A stretch of 64,000 bases of DNA, taken from positions 53,175,632 to 53,239,631 of the forward strand of contig OX359246.1 in the NCBI GenBank assembly GCA_947179485.1, in the 5' to 3' direction. This stretch comes from Allacma fusca. Lineage: Eukaryota; Arthropoda; Collembola; Symphypleona; Sminthuridae. Of this stretch, positions 41,875 through 56,418 are shown piece after piece (within the stretch, counting starts at the first letter, position 1; each line of letters begins with the position of its first letter). The notes beneath the pieces are model-generated. The model saw only the letters and a program-made list of their open reading frames with translations, was not told where the DNA came from and made no database searches. Made by a program: the position numbers and the translations under genes.

Positions 41875-42465
41875 CTCCCTCGGCCTTTAACACAAGGTCT
41901 TGGCTCGTGTGTGTCTTCATTACTTTTTCCTCAATTTCTTGAGAACATGTTGCTACAGAAGAAACAAGGCAGGGTCTTGTTAATTCATCCCTCTCATTCT
42001 TAATTAAGCGACGACATTTTTCACCTTCTCTTCCTCTCTTCTCAGCTTCTTCCTCACGGACCTCTCTTACAAATAGTGACTAGTAAGACTAAGGCTTGGA
42101 TCACTTACTCCATTCACATCACGGATTTACCCAGTTCAGCCATATAAATAATTCCTGTAATCACGGCAATTCCATGGGAGTCCGACCTCCTTCAACTTCC
42201 CCTTTTACAAACATACTAGCACTGAAGGTTCCTTTGTCATTCTTTCATCCACAGACTGGTACTTTTCACTGACTCATGACCAGAGAATTGTTAAGCTGTG
42301 TTCCCAACCATGGGCTAAGTATGCGCAATAGTGTCTAGAACGAACATTGATGTCTCGTGCGGATGTTTTTCGTGAGAGGATCGGAGGGTGTGATTGTTCA
42401 AGGTTGTTGAAACCATGTAGTTGGTTTAAGATTGACAGTTGGGAATAATGGATTGATGTTTTTGA

Positions 42466-42801
<336 letters not shown>

Positions 42802-45800
42802 TAACTCTTTCAGGTTCAATGCATTTCCTCATCACAGTCCGCTCTTTCACTAAGTTGGCTCACACCTGGATAGTAGAGGAGCGGTCCGGAAAGTTCCCTC
42901 CATGTTCGGATTTATAGGACACTTCGGCTGAGGGGGATAAAAAAATAGCTTTCCTGGGCTATTGCTTAGGGCGTGGTGTAGTTCCACCGAATCGGACCCA
43001 TCCCTTTCCCCGTGATGCATAATGCATGGAGGATGTTTGGGAGTGATAGCATCTATTTATGGCCACTTTTTCTCATCCAGCAAGTACATGCAATCAAATC
43101 TTTTTAAATTACTCCCTGCTTTTCCCTTTTTCTTACGGCCAAGAAAATTCATTAGTTTCCTTCAACATTCATTTCACTTTTTCATTTGTTCTTGTTTGCG
43201 TAATCATTCCTCTCTAACTCACTCTCTGCCCTAATCTTTTTCCTCACGTGAGGCTTTTTTCGGGAAAATCTTGTAACTACACTTCCTCATACATGATGCC
43301 TCCCCTCTTCCATGCCGCTTTTTATTTTCGCCAGTCACAAATTCTAAAATGCTCCGTCCAAGTGTAGAGACATATGTTTGGGACCAATACACAAGCTACG
43401 GACGGTTCTGGCTCGATACTTGTATGCACGCATTATTTTTTGTTATACACTGCCATCATAACGGACTGATTTCAACCTCTTATTTTTATTACTCATGCTC
43501 AGTTAGTGTTTCCCTCATTGGAATTCCTTTAAAGTCACGGCAAGGAACTGCCCTGTTGCCTTATTGTGTACCTTGCAAAAGACTTTCTTCCTTTAACCCG
43601 TAACACTATGCGTCTCAGTCATGCATACCCTTTTGCAAATGCATGCACACCAAATGTATGTACCTATACGTATCGTGGTGCCCCGAAATGAGATAAAAAA
43701 CAATTGCACCGGAAAAGTAGACTTTAATGCGAGTGGGAAGAATAAGGTAGTGAAGACGGATGCCTCTTTTCATGTCGGACTCGAATGTGATTTCTCACAG
43801 CTGGGTTGTATTCTCGATTGTTGTTCTATTGAGAGACCACCTATTGCGAGGAGAACCAATATTATTTTTATTATCTCCATGATGAGGTCGTAAAATCCCA
43901 GTGCATACGAACTGAGCCTACCTTGGCAGAGCTGCGGTTGAGGAAGCCCGATGATGAAAAGAAGTCCTGAGGAGAGATATGTAAATGACCGATCCTTCTT
44001 TTCTCTTCTATTGAACCACACATGCAAGCATTCAGAGGAGAAGACCAGGGCTTAACAAATACTTGATGATTTTTGAGAAGGAGAAAATTACAAGATGTAA
44101 GAATGCTATACATGGTTTTTCAAAGTGCCCTGCTTCTTGGCATGAGAGTCGTAAAAAATGGTGGATCGAATGCGAGAGTTGGGCCGATAAAAAACGCAAT
44201 TAAAGCAAAAGGGAATTGCCTCTCTCCATCCCTCCACCATGAAAACTGTCGACTTGGCTTTGGATTTTTCTTGCTCACTCACTCTTTCCTCAAACAACTT
44301 TTGTCATAAGTTCACGTAGTCCTCATCGTCCTCATGTCGAGGAATGGAATTGAGAAAGAGCTTATGAATTGATTGTCACCTCTCTCGTCCTCGTCCCTTC
44401 CAACTCCTGAAATGATAGTGTAGCGTGTACGTTTGTGCAAGCTTCTTTCAGACATGCACGCATACCTATGCAATCTTTTATGAACGTTTTTCTTATTTTA
44501 ACAACACACCACACACATACAGATGTATACACAAACATCGGGCACAAAAGAGGGGAATGAGCAGTAAATTTTAATGCAGAGTCTCTACAGGCACGAATAA
44601 TTATTATATGGGGCATACAAACGAAAAAGAAATGAATATTTTGCCAAGGCTTTTGATTGAAGAAGGAAGAAAAGAACAGAAGATTACGTTTCGTTTGGCA
44701 AAATTATCAACATTATGACTTGGATGACAATTCGAATCTTCGCTCACGGAATTAGCATGATTAAATACAGCATCATTTTTCCTCTTGTTCCTCTCTTCCC
44801 ACAAACACAAGAGGTAGCGAGAGAGGGCTGGGAAGTCGCTTAATTTAACAAGAAGCCAACTTTTACTGTTTGTGTAAATAGGCTTTTTATTTCTCCGTTT
44901 TATTAACCTTTTTATTCCCTTCCATTCACATTCATCACATTTATGGGCTTTTCCCCAAAAAATTCCCAAGGCAAAATAACAGACCGTGAATTATGAAGAC
45001 ACGTTCTCCTCTACTTAACTTTTTGATTCATTCTCAGATCTCAGTGACGCTCTACAAGAATTACTCGTCTAAACGTTGACAAATGAGCGTTTCACCCAAA
45101 TAAATGAGTAATTATTACTCCCGCCTTCCAAGTGCCACAATTGAGACGCATTCCCTTACCTTTCCTGATTCTCTTTTCCCCGGCTTAATTAGTTGCTCGC
45201 AGAGCTCCGCTTCCTTCCAGTTCACCTCAAGAACTCACCACAAGTCAGACCTTTACCCTACCAGGTGAAGGGCTCACTCTCCTACAAATCTATGCATACG
45301 TATAGGTATCTATAGATGTATTATAAGTTATTACGTAAGTGTAGCATGTGGTATTCCTCAACACTTGAAACGCAACATAGCGCAAGAGGTTAACAAGCCG
45401 CAGATCAGGTTTATAGGATGCATCATACAATTACATATCAGCCTGTGCGGTTTCAGTTGTTCACGAGTTTTTACATTTACACATATCTACCTGCACACAA
45501 GAGTGAGAAAAAATTGTTTGATCTATTGAAAATCTGTATTGAAAATACAAGTGTGATAGGGTTGGTTGCTTTTCTTCTTCGAATTGATTTCTTTCCGGTA
45601 GTACAATATCATCATCGTAAAGGTAACCTCCGCCATTCACAGTACTGTTCATTCAATCCATTGTGGCCTGCTATTGACCCGAGTACTAGTAGTTACAGGT
45701 TGCTAATAAGGGTCTCATGGTTTGGTCCCATTGTGAATGAGAAGAGAAGGAATCATGAACAATTGTTGGTAAATGGTGCAAACAGAAAAAAGGTGTGAAA

Positions 45801-48800
45801 ACAGGTAGGAAAATATTGGGATAGAAAAAGCAGGACCCGTGAGTAGAGTTCCATGAAAATTGGGAAGCAAGTTTGAGACTTTGAAAAATTAATGATGCCA
45901 AGTTTGTTTTGATTTTGATCTCGTTCATTATTTTCCAGCCGGGTCTCTCATCCCTCCGTATAAAGTGAGCATGATGAGGGAGAGAGAAAGAGAATTGTAG
46001 TTTTTTCTCACTCGCTTACCGTCTGGGAATATGGCAGGAGAGAGATAGAAGAGAAGAGATGCATAATAAAATCTTTGCTTGTTTTCTTCACTTGTTCCTT
46101 TCCTTTAGCCCACACTTGGCGCAATGTTATTCTTTGGCAGGTCTCGCGTGTAATCTTCCCCTCCCGTGCGTACATACTAGGACAGTTGGATGTAATGAAG
46201 GGAGGAAAAACCTAAGAACAACACTAAGATTCATCATCTAGGCACGGCATTGCAGAGGTTCCATCCAACACTTCTCCACATGCAAAAATTATCCCTTTTC
46301 CCTACCCGCCTTACTCTCTGTCCCGAGCGTCATTACACATAGAATTCTTATATCAACACCGAGTCCACATCTTCCTTATTTTCATAATTTTCCTTCCAAA
46401 AAGAGTGTGTGAGAGAGAAACGTGGAAAAAGGAAACTTCATTAAAACATCAAAACTTTTTTAGTTGACGATGTGGCCGGGTGACTTAGGTGAGATGAAGA
46501 TGAGTTATGCATTATGGATTTCAATGAGACCCTCTCTGTCCCGTCTTCAACTTTTCCCATTTTTACTCCTTTTGTCGTCCTTCCACATCGCATCATTTGA
46601 GCAGTCTTACGTTTATTTCCTTCTGGTTACTAAAACCCATAGCAGGTCATGTTTGGTGTATTCGTTTACAGGGAAATTTCCATTTTCATTTGAAAATCAA
46701 GCTTGTAGACGCTCGTATAAAAAAAAAGTCATGAAACGGTCAGTGGGTTACCGGAGTAAATACTGTATACTGTACGTGATGGAGTTTGCACAAGACTTTA
46801 TTATTGCATTTTTTCCACATGAGATCACATTCCTTTACTTGTTCATTCCGGAAAAATCTCTGGGCTTACATATTCTATCGTCAGTTCCGATTGCATGTCA
46901 TTGTGTCAGACGGACTTTAGAGGCGGTAGAACTTACAGAGTCTTGCCAACCCTCTTAAATAAAATGTTATTAGTTTGAGAAAAACAGTTTGGAAGGAATG
47001 GAGAGGAATGAGGAAGTAAACTGAGCATATTGAATGGTGTCACATATTGAAAATCAAAATCGGTCAAAAGATGCGCAAGGGAGCAAAGTCAATAATTAAT
47101 TAAGGTTCTCGTCGTTGAGCGGGACAGGCCTCACGGTCTGAATTGTATCATAATCGTTGATATTGGATGTCAGAGTGATTCTTTCTAGGCTTTTTCTTTC
47201 TTCTAACAATCGAGAGATAGATACAGCAGCTTCACTATTTATCAAGTTGACTGGTGCGAAGTATAAAAATCACAATATAAAAACTGAAGGATGCTTGGAA
47301 TGAGGTTTCCTCACAAACATAATAAGTTTTTTAATAAAGATTTTTTCCTTGACTTGCTTCGTGCTGTATCTCCTTGCACATGTATGTGTGCCTGTCCGCC
47401 TAGTTTGTTTTAGCCCTTGAGTCGTTTCATTTTTTCTCCTGCGTATGTATCTATGTATGTGTTGTTCCCTGAAGACGACACAGGAGAGTTACAAACAAGA
47501 GGATTTTTCTATGCTAATAGTTGTATTTTCTTCCTATTTCTCAAATTCTCATTTATTTACAGTACAATGGCTTGTGAATCTTTTAACAGGGAAAAAATCT
47601 TACTTTTCGCCTGGCTTCTGGCCTTACGGAACATTCTTGAAAATGAGCAAAAAATAATTGTGTGAGTGGAGAAAAAAGCTTCTCCCTTTTAATATTATGC
47701 ATTTACATGGACTCGCTCGCTCGTCTTCATCTGCCTCCTCTTTTCTTTTCTCCTGACTTAATTAATTTTTTTAATAAACCGTATTTTCCCCTTATTTTTT
47801 CTCCCGTAGTCTTCCACGCGTTCATAATAACTGAATTATTAAAAAAACTCTATCCACACGTATGTACATGTTTGCATGGTTTTCCAGCATCAAATCATAC
47901 GAAACACTCCTACATATGTGCTCACCACTCCCTTCCTCACATTCTCCCTTCCTTATCTCCTTCCTCTCCCTTCAAATGTGTTCCCAACATTCAAATGCAC
48001 AGTCAGCATTGTTCCTACAATCAAATAAGTCTCCAGCACAGTGTAATATCCATACTCTGTATGTGGTGATTCGGCTATTGATTGTGTTTTCCAATGAAAG
48101 GTATTATATTATATTTATTAACATGTAATTTCTTATCGTTCTTATTTGCTTACAATATTTGTAATTGTAAGAAGGAATGCATTTTTAGAAGGGAAATTTT
48201 TGAGGAGGGTATTTCGGTGGAAGGGAAGCGAGAATGTTGGAATTATGAGGGCTTTGGTGATAAAGTCCGTGTCAGGAGATATCCTTTCTGGGGAAACACG
48301 GTGAGTTGTGACCTTTGGGTTGTGCTCTCCAGCACCTCATATGATACGTGTGGAAGAGTGGAGGGGACGATAAGACAGGTCTCGTTTACTCCTTGAGCAT
48401 TAGCAAGTGGCTGAGAGTTGGAAGAGAGTGAGTGAGAAATGCAGGGAAAGTCTTATGTGTGAGCTTGATCTTGACGAATGGCTTCTTTTTCGCTTCTTTT
48501 TCCCGGCCAAAGAAATGAGTAATTGCGGAGTGCCACGATAATGATATGGCCAAAAGTAGACTCCCGGATATGACATATAGTGCACCTCACACTCCTCTAA
48601 CGTTTACCTACACATGACCACAGCTCGAAGCGAGTGTGCATGTGGACGGAAGAAAGGCTTTCTTATCCGCAGGGAATGTTCTGTTTTCCTGGATTTTTCT
48701 TTCCCCAAATTATGACGTGGGAAAGAATGGTACCAGGCTGGGCAGGCTCTAAAGTGTTCCGCTCATGATAACGTGCTGCTATGGGAAATACCTACCCATG

Positions 48801-50048
48801 GAAGAGGTAGCAAGCAATAGGACCAAACATGCATGCGTGCTCTATAGGGTCGAAGCGGTGTAAACTCATTTATTCTTTCCTCCGATTTTTACCCTTTAGC
48901 TTGAAAATTACACCATTTTTCACCCGCCCGAGCACAATTTTATTCTTCAGGCTTTCTCTTTCCATGCTAATTTCAAGAAGAGGAATCAAAGCAAGGGCTT
49001 TCCCTCTCATCTACATGGCTGTATGCACACATAGCCATATCTTATATATTAGGGTTCACAGATATTAATTCTTCAAGTGCAATTGCCTCTACAAACACTT
49101 ATACCGTACCTACATATGACCATACCCAAAGTTACTAACACAGAGCTCATATCTGCCCATGAAATTGTTACTGAATAGTTCCTACACTTTTGTGTATGGT
49201 ATTCATCCCTCTTATTCAAGTGCCTTACCCAAAAAGTGGCTATGAGAATGGATAGGCGAAGCTCGTAGATTAATCGCTCTGAATGAATGAAGAAATGAAT
49301 GAATTTATAAGCCAAGTATACTTGCACACACATGAGACAGAGATCTTCTCCCGGATTTATGCCGCCTGACTTCAGTTTGGGTAGCAGTAGATACTGGTTT
49401 CAGTTACTCACTGGACCTCATCTGTTTCATCTATGCACACTTGATGCCGAATTTCCAGGCCGCTTTTCAAACGAATACAGTTAACGCTATACAACCGTTC
49501 TGCTAGTGTAATCATCTATATTGTGTATGATTTAGTGGCATTTGTGCTTTGTGCCCAGATGTGGTAAGGTAAATCAGTTGAGTGAAGACGAAGGATAATT
49601 CATCTACAAACTTGTAAACAACATCATTTTTCAGTGGCATTTTCCACTGAGGAAATGGAATTTCCACTGCCTCACAAACCCTTTATTTGGTTGAGAGGCC
49701 AAAGCTTGCGTGAATATCCATTAGATTGGGAGTATGGGCAAGGGAGGAAATGAGACAACCATCAATCTCTGAACGGCAGGAGCTCATTCTAATGCTCCAA
49801 AATGCCAGACCAGAGGAAGTTTCCTGAAAAATTATCTTGCAGAAAAATGAGAAACATGAAGGTATAAATTTGCGCACAAAGACTTATCTGGTGAAAAACG
49901 TTTGTGTCTCTCGACTTATGTATACTTCATTTCCATTAAATTAGTATAAATAAAGGCTTTATTTAGTTCACTAGCCTTAATAATAGATATTACTATTGGT
50001 GTTTGGGAACTTGTAAAAAATCATAATTGCTGGTATTTTTACTAAATG

Positions 50049-50072
50049 TAATTATCTAATTATAGATAATTA
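50049..50072. repeat. AT-rich palindrome, 10-bp arms
   Basis: TAATTATCTA and TAGATAATTA flank a 4-base ATTA loop. It contains TAAT cores of the kind bound by homeodomain proteins, but such A/T palindromes are also frequent by chance in this base composition. Confidence 0.5.
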
Positions 50073-50504
50073 TATCTCCTTACAGCTAGATGCATTTCTT
50101 TGTACATAAGGACGTAGGCTTAAAAATGCTATAGGATAAAATAGTATAGAGTTTAGTGCAGATGTTATCAAGAAGAGTTGTATATCAGGAAATAAACAAA
50201 AGTGGTTCTGCTTCGGAAATAGCAGGAAGGACTAAAGCAAAGGATGACGAGCTTCTTGTCCATCCTTCGATTCCTTCGGGTGTTTTTAGACAAAATTCGG
50301 TTTTCATTTGGTGAAGAAGAATAGCCGAGCTTCCGAATAAAAGTAAGGGAGTGGAGAGCGTGTGTATGGCCAATCAATCATTCCCATGTCAAAATAGAAA
50401 CTCATCGATTTAAGCCTCCATGTCTTCCATTTGGATTAAATAAAGGAAGGCTTGCATTAAATTTCCCACAAACTTTTCACATTTACACACGTTCTCTGTG
50501 AGCA

Positions 50505-50519
50505 CAGAGAGAGAGAGAG
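50505..50519. repeat. AG microsatellite
   Basis: About seven AG units in intron 2. Confidence 0.8.
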
Positions 50520-53500
50520 CGAGTAGTGCATGTGGATGCGTATAGACGACAAAACCATGGACTTGCATGTGGAAGCAAAGGATTTCCATGGAGGCGGAGA
50601 TTATTGGAAAGTACACATAAAGAGATACAAGTAACTTTTTTGGAATGACAGCGTCGTCTTTACACTTTGCTTTTCGCAACGAGTTTGCCGGGAGGTGGGT
50701 AGACGTTTCTCCTTGGCGCCCGCTCCAGCGTAAGGATTATATCAGAAATATAAGTAAGTAAATAGCATGGCTTCGGAGTTGGGCCCGTCTGTCGGTGAGG
50801 TTTCTGGTTTCCTCTCTTTTACCATCTCTCTCTCTCTCACTGTCTAAATTCTTCGCTATAGTTTTTACGATGGTTTTTAAGCGAGGGATGGCAGTTAATG
50901 AATACCCTGCAATTGTCCTGTAATGTGTGTGGATTTTTGGTGAGTCTTTGAGGGGAACTCTGGAGTTTCCATGATTATACACAGTAATTATCACCGTGTT
51001 TTCCTTTCCTTCATTGCATTTACGATTTCTCGTGTCACTTTTCAGCGACTCGGTTTTTAGCAAACACAAGCCATGCATGCTAGTTGATGGACGGCAGCAG
51101 CATTTACAGGCCCCGTCACATGTTTGAATCAGTTTAAGAACAAAAACCAAGCGAATCTTATGTCATCATATTATATAAATGAGTGGGAGTTTGTCAGCCA
51201 AAAATAAAATTAAAAAAGGGGCAAATATGCTTACTTTATTTTTTTTTCGTTCTTTTAACTTGTAACAATAAATTTATTTTTACATCAGTTTATAGTCCTC
51301 ATATTAGTTTTGAACTCTTCCCGGCATGTAAATTAATTACATATGTAGGTACTCATTACAATCCAGTAATTGCTTATGCCAATTCGAGCCCAAAATGATG
51401 TGTGTACAAATGATTACACTATGATTCAGACCTGTAAGTGCCGGAAACATGTATGTCATCTTCAGCACCTTAACGTGTAAAAGCATAATTATGAACGCTA
51501 AGGCATGTTTGGTTTCTGGGAGTTTTTTTTTATTGCAATGTGTTTTGTAGGGACTTTGGCAATTCTAAAGACATTGGCTGGATGCAGAAAAGATGTAATT
51601 ACAAGCATTTCTGTACGAATTAAATTCAGTTTCCGGAACGAATTCTAAATCAGACTGCTGTATTACCTATCATATGTATAGGTGAAGAAGTTGTGCAAGT
51701 ACAGCGTGTTACAAACAATCGCGCCCAATTCTTCTAGCTCATTACCTAGAAAATCAGGTTCCCCATTTTATCCTATTTTTTCGGATTCTCTAAAACTCCA
51801 TTATCGGGTTTATTGGACGTCAACAATTCCGGCCTAGGCGACCCTGTGACTAAAGAAATATTGCCAAGGTAAAGGTCTGCATTTTACTTCGACCCAAAAC
51901 ATAACACCAGGAAAGTGTTGACACTTATTTAAAGCTAATTTAATGGGGTTTCCAATGAGCAATTTAATTGTCACTGTTTAGCCTGTGACCGTAGACCTAA
52001 CCTAATCCAACATGATGGTTTAATTTTGTCACATTTTTTCTGGTCAAAATTGTCCAATAATACACTAGTCTTTTAAATTGGCTGTTTGTATAATGATGAA
52101 TTAAGTTTTCCAGCTAATTTGTCTCGATGACCTAGAAGGTGAGAGAATTTTTGGGGCACCCAGTATGGTCTTTGAGAGTGCTGTACTCCGTAAAATTGGT
52201 GGAGATTCTTGGATGAGCCTTCATTGCTGGGATACTGTTGCATGAGTTGCAAAAGAAATGGGTCTTTCCGAGCTGTGAACGTAGTTGGTGAGGATAGAAG
52301 CAGACCCCTGAGTGAGAGTGATTTAAAATTGCAACTTTTTTGAAACAATTTACTGTTAACTGGTAAAGACATGGGTAATTATGCAAGCTGAAGGCGGCCG
52401 TCCTGCTGTGCGACAAATAATTTCTTTTGCAAAGTCCACTTTTCCCGCGTATTCTCAGCAATATGATCCAAAGACTTGATCGACTTGGTTGCTTTTTATT
52501 TAGTTCCGTAAGTTGTTTCTTTCTTACTTTCTGTTGAGTATTCCCGAGTCACTCCGCTCAAAAGAACACGGAGGAAAGAATCTGCCGGTTAAATCCAATG
52601 TAAAAATGAGATGAATAGACAAAGTTTGGAATGATGAAAAGGGATATGGGGGGGAAACAAGCCGCAAAGACGGAGTTGTATGGTGGGGGGAAGACATATC
52701 CATGTTTTGACACTCTTCTTCACGAAGCAAGTCCCTGTGTGTGTGAGAATAGCTGGGAACATTGTGATGACACTTTTCATCATCAAGTAATTATATATTA
52801 GTCAAGAAAAAAATTCCAGGATTCGTATTACTTCCGCATTTGTGGACGCTTCTATGGGGCTTGAAAGAAACCAAGAGAGTTTCTTGTTTCATGTCTGCAG
52901 TGCCCTGAAAGACTCTCATTTGCATACGCGCATAATAAATCCGCATTAGTAGAGTGAAGTGATGTTGGTAAATAACCCTTCCCTCACAAAGTATACTTTA
53001 CATACTCTCCTTCCAGTCACAACCTTTGGGTGAGCAAGGTACGCTTCTGTTTCCACATTGTCCGAGTCTTATTTCAACTCATATTCCAACTCTTCTATAT
53101 GAATTTTCTAACTGCGTTCTCTTTGAAAGCACATGTGAAATGGGAAGAGAAGGGATAAAGGGCTGCAGGACTCATGGCCACTACTTGTCATTATTTTCAT
53201 CTCAAATACTCTGCATTCATACATTTACAGTTACTTTTCCAAGTAGAGAGATGAATGGACGAGAGGATGAAAAAATAGAAAAAATTAAAAAATTTTCAAA
53301 AAATTCCCCCCATGTGTGAGTATTTGGGATTGAATAAGTTGCATGGAAACAAGAGAGAGGAATCATCTGCTGCAGTAATTGCATGGCGAGAGTATCTTTA
53401 TATTACCCCGTGGCTATTTACGTATGCAGATTAGAAAGTGAAGGAAATGTAACGGCTGGTATTGTGGGCTGGATCAAACGCACGCATTAATATACATCTC

Positions 53501-54301
53501 AGTGTGTATAGATACTTGTAACTCTGCTCTGGCAAGAGACTCAGGCTGACCAAAAAAACTTTTCAATTACCTCCACCTGGACATATACATAGATAAGAGA
53601 AGGTCTTTCGTGCTTCCCCCTAATACATTTATGACTGGACATTACATTTAATGGATGTTTCCCCGTGACTTTTTCCTTTGTTCAGACTCGCAACTCTGCC
53701 CAAGAAATGTGATCATATCAATTAAAAACATTTAGTCACAGATTGCGCCTAACCAGGCTCTGGCTCTGCTCTTTGACGGCCACTGCTCTTTCATAGTCCG
53801 CATGAGGAAAGCATGAAGCAAGTGATTGAGTGAGTTCCGGTTTGTCCGTATAACTTCTGACTTTGTTTCCATCCAACCCGACAGCAATAAGTAATTACTT
53901 TTATCATGTCACTTAGACCTTTTTGTAGGGGCAGGCTCTAGGGCAGTTCTGACTTGTCGTCGAATGATAAGAACCTGAGGGATCTTTCATAGTCTCATTA
54001 GAACAACAGGTCTTCCTTACCTGGTCGCTTAAAGCTCAAACTCCAATCCTTCTTACTTCGTCCACATGTCTCAAATTCAAATTATTCAAAATCATGCTTA
54101 TATTATATCAATTATTATTAAAAGCAATACTGGACAGTTTTAAAGAAGCTAAAGTGAGTATCACCCAATAAAGCAGTAAAACATTTTGTCAATAAATTAT
54201 TTTAAATTCTATTTTCTGTGTAGTTGGAAACGGCATCTCCAATTTACTATTCTATGCGATGTGCTGCGGTACTAGTTGTCTTTTCCATTACATACTTACC
54301 T

Positions 54302-54334
54302 CTGGTCACGGTGACACGTTGTCACCGCGACCAG
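54302..54334. repeat. Strong 33-nt hairpin with GGTCA inverted half-sites
   Basis: CTGGTC (54302-54307) pairs with GACCAG (54329-54334), and CGGTGACA (54309-54316) pairs with TGTCACCG (54320-54327). There is one A/C mismatch between the two stems and a 3-base CGT loop, giving 14 base pairs in total. The G+C content is well above the surroundings. The left arm also reads GGTCA-CGG-TGACA, an inverted repeat with 3-base spacing that resembles a steroid-type nuclear receptor element with one mismatch in the second half-site. Regulatory function is only an inference. Confidence 0.75.
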
Positions 54335-55603
54335 TTGTTAGTTTATGACGACTTTAAAGCGTACAATTTTCACTACCGTATTCGTTTCGTGATCTGAGTA
54401 ATGTTTAGCATCGTCGTTAGAGTTTTTTGAGATTATTTTGATTCTGACACCTTTTTGTTGGTGAGAATTTCCCTGCTGACTGAGCCAGGTATTATTTGAA
54501 TTTCTAGAGGCTGAGGTTACATGTCATGCTGTGTGTAGTATCTAATTTTGTGGTGTAACTGATCCGCATACTAAAACAAAGTTGTTGACGCCGATCATGC
54601 ACACAAGATTTACAGGCGCTTCTTGCCCATTTCCGTGAGAAATTTGGTGAGAAAATGTAGACGGATTCGGTGCGAAAATGAAAAAAGTGGTTGACATAAG
54701 ATTATTTAAGCAAGAGCGTAATGGAACGCGAGAGGTTTGAAAAGAATCATTATCATCCTACGGATGTAGAAACTGCACGCATATTAAATACCGCTTGTTT
54801 TTTTCCCGCGTACACTCGGGTTTTTGAATGTGAATGGAAATGCAAGTATGTTGTAATGAACGTGTATTGAGACAGAGGGGAAAATCCCGGAAGGGATAAG
54901 GTTCCCAGGTCTCTAGTTTGGATGGACTCTTGAATTGAAATGCAAGGGACTGCATGAATGTTGGTTATAGTGTCCATTTTTCCGATGTACACAACCAGAT
55001 AATCAGCCATTCATGGAGCTCATTTTGTATTCAAAGCAGACAGACACACGTACACTTGAAGGCTACCCTACTCACCCTTTCTCTCGCATTCATTCTACCT
55101 TTGTTTTCACCTCTCTCCCCATTGTAGCACATATGCAAATTTGAGCAAAATATTTTAATAAACGGGCATTAGTCCACTTACTCGGATCCTCACGTAGGTT
55201 TTTTCTCATCCAGTCTCCTTCCTCCAAGGTTCACTCACTTTATTCCTTGTCTTAGAAGCAAACTTTTCTTTCATAAAACCCCAACACAAAGAACACGGAA
55301 GGGTGGTTTCTCTTTACGGACCAAGGGAGAGAACATTTGCATGAGACAAGACGAAGATAATACGAGAGAGTAGCCGGAAGAGCAGAGACTACACTGAACA
55401 TAATCACAATGTGTGTAAACATAAAGCTCATAACTACATTTGAATATCTATTGAAATCTTCAACTCCGCTGCCTAACAACAGCCAAGAGGACATTTGCAT
55501 ACTAAGCTATTTTTTAGCAACCATCGAGTAACGCTTTCTCATCAACCACATTCTCATGCACTCTCAACATTTTTTTCCAGGAAATACAACTCTGTAAAGA
55601 TTA

Positions 55604-56418
55604 CAGGGGTGCACAGTGATTATTGACGGCTTTAGAGCACGTATTTTATGGGGTTAACAAAATTTAAAAATTCGTTCAGTAATTTTAAAGTCTACTACAT
55701 CATGGAATCTTCGTTTTGAAGATGCCGTGACCTCCGAGTACACGGCAGGGGTCACTTCGTTCGACCTCCTCTGTGAACCTTTCCAAAATTACCTTCTTTT
55801 TAAGGGACCCTGAAATAAGAAAGTTGTTGCTCCAAAAATATACAATCAAAAATTCAAAAGGAAATATATGTCGGTATTTGCTTGGGATATTAACTACCCC
55901 TACGTCTGGCATAGTGACTCTGCTGTGTAATGTCGCAGAAAAATCTCGAATAATTTGCGCTTGGTCTGAAAAAGAGTAAAAAGCAGAAATATGGTGGGAC
56001 AAGACAAAGGAAATTTAGTCCCATCTTGTATCCCTATCCGGATTCGGTTTTTCAACCTCGCAGTCAATTCAAAGTTATGTAGGACCCTGGGATGGAGCTG
56101 AACAACTTTTTTCAACGCTATAATTAAGTTCACATGCAAAGGCTTCAGAAATCAATAATTTATTATACATAGATATTTTAATTTTTATTATTTTTTTCAT
56201 ATTGACACGACTTCATTATACCCACTGGAAAAGTTTTTTTGTGAAATTATTTTTGAACCGTAAAGGTATTCAGGAAATGAGCCAATTTAGGCAGGCGTTG
56301 AGAGATACCTTATAATTACTCTTCAGAAGTTACATTATACAAAATGAAACCTACAATAATAGCTGAAATAATATCTGGGGCCAAAAAGTGTATCTATATC
56401 GATTGCTGTGCACCCCTG
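55604..56418. mobile_element. TA-flanked inverted-repeat DNA transposon remnant, 815 bp
   Basis: CAGGGGTGCACAG at 55604-55616 and its exact complement at 56406-56418 form 13-base perfect terminal inverted repeats. TA borders both ends, while the adjoining 8-mers (aaagatta, tatttcct) do not match, so a TA target duplication of the Tc1/mariner type fits better than hAT. No intact transposase frame was found in any frame; the internal frames of 60-100 codons lack recognisable DDE or helix-turn-helix features. It lies in intron 2, about 0.7 kb upstream of coding exon 3, and is probably non-autonomous or heavily deleted. Confidence 0.75.

Noticed and set aside
46464..46958. Open frame of 164 codons on the plus strand inside intron 2
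   Set aside because: Composition is irregular, there is no domain motif, no splice or promoter context, and the length is within chance expectation.
55773..56139. Possible transposase fragments inside the 815-bp element
   Set aside because: Frames on both strands were read for DDE/DDD or helix-turn-helix character and none was evident; they are listed as part of a non-autonomous element.
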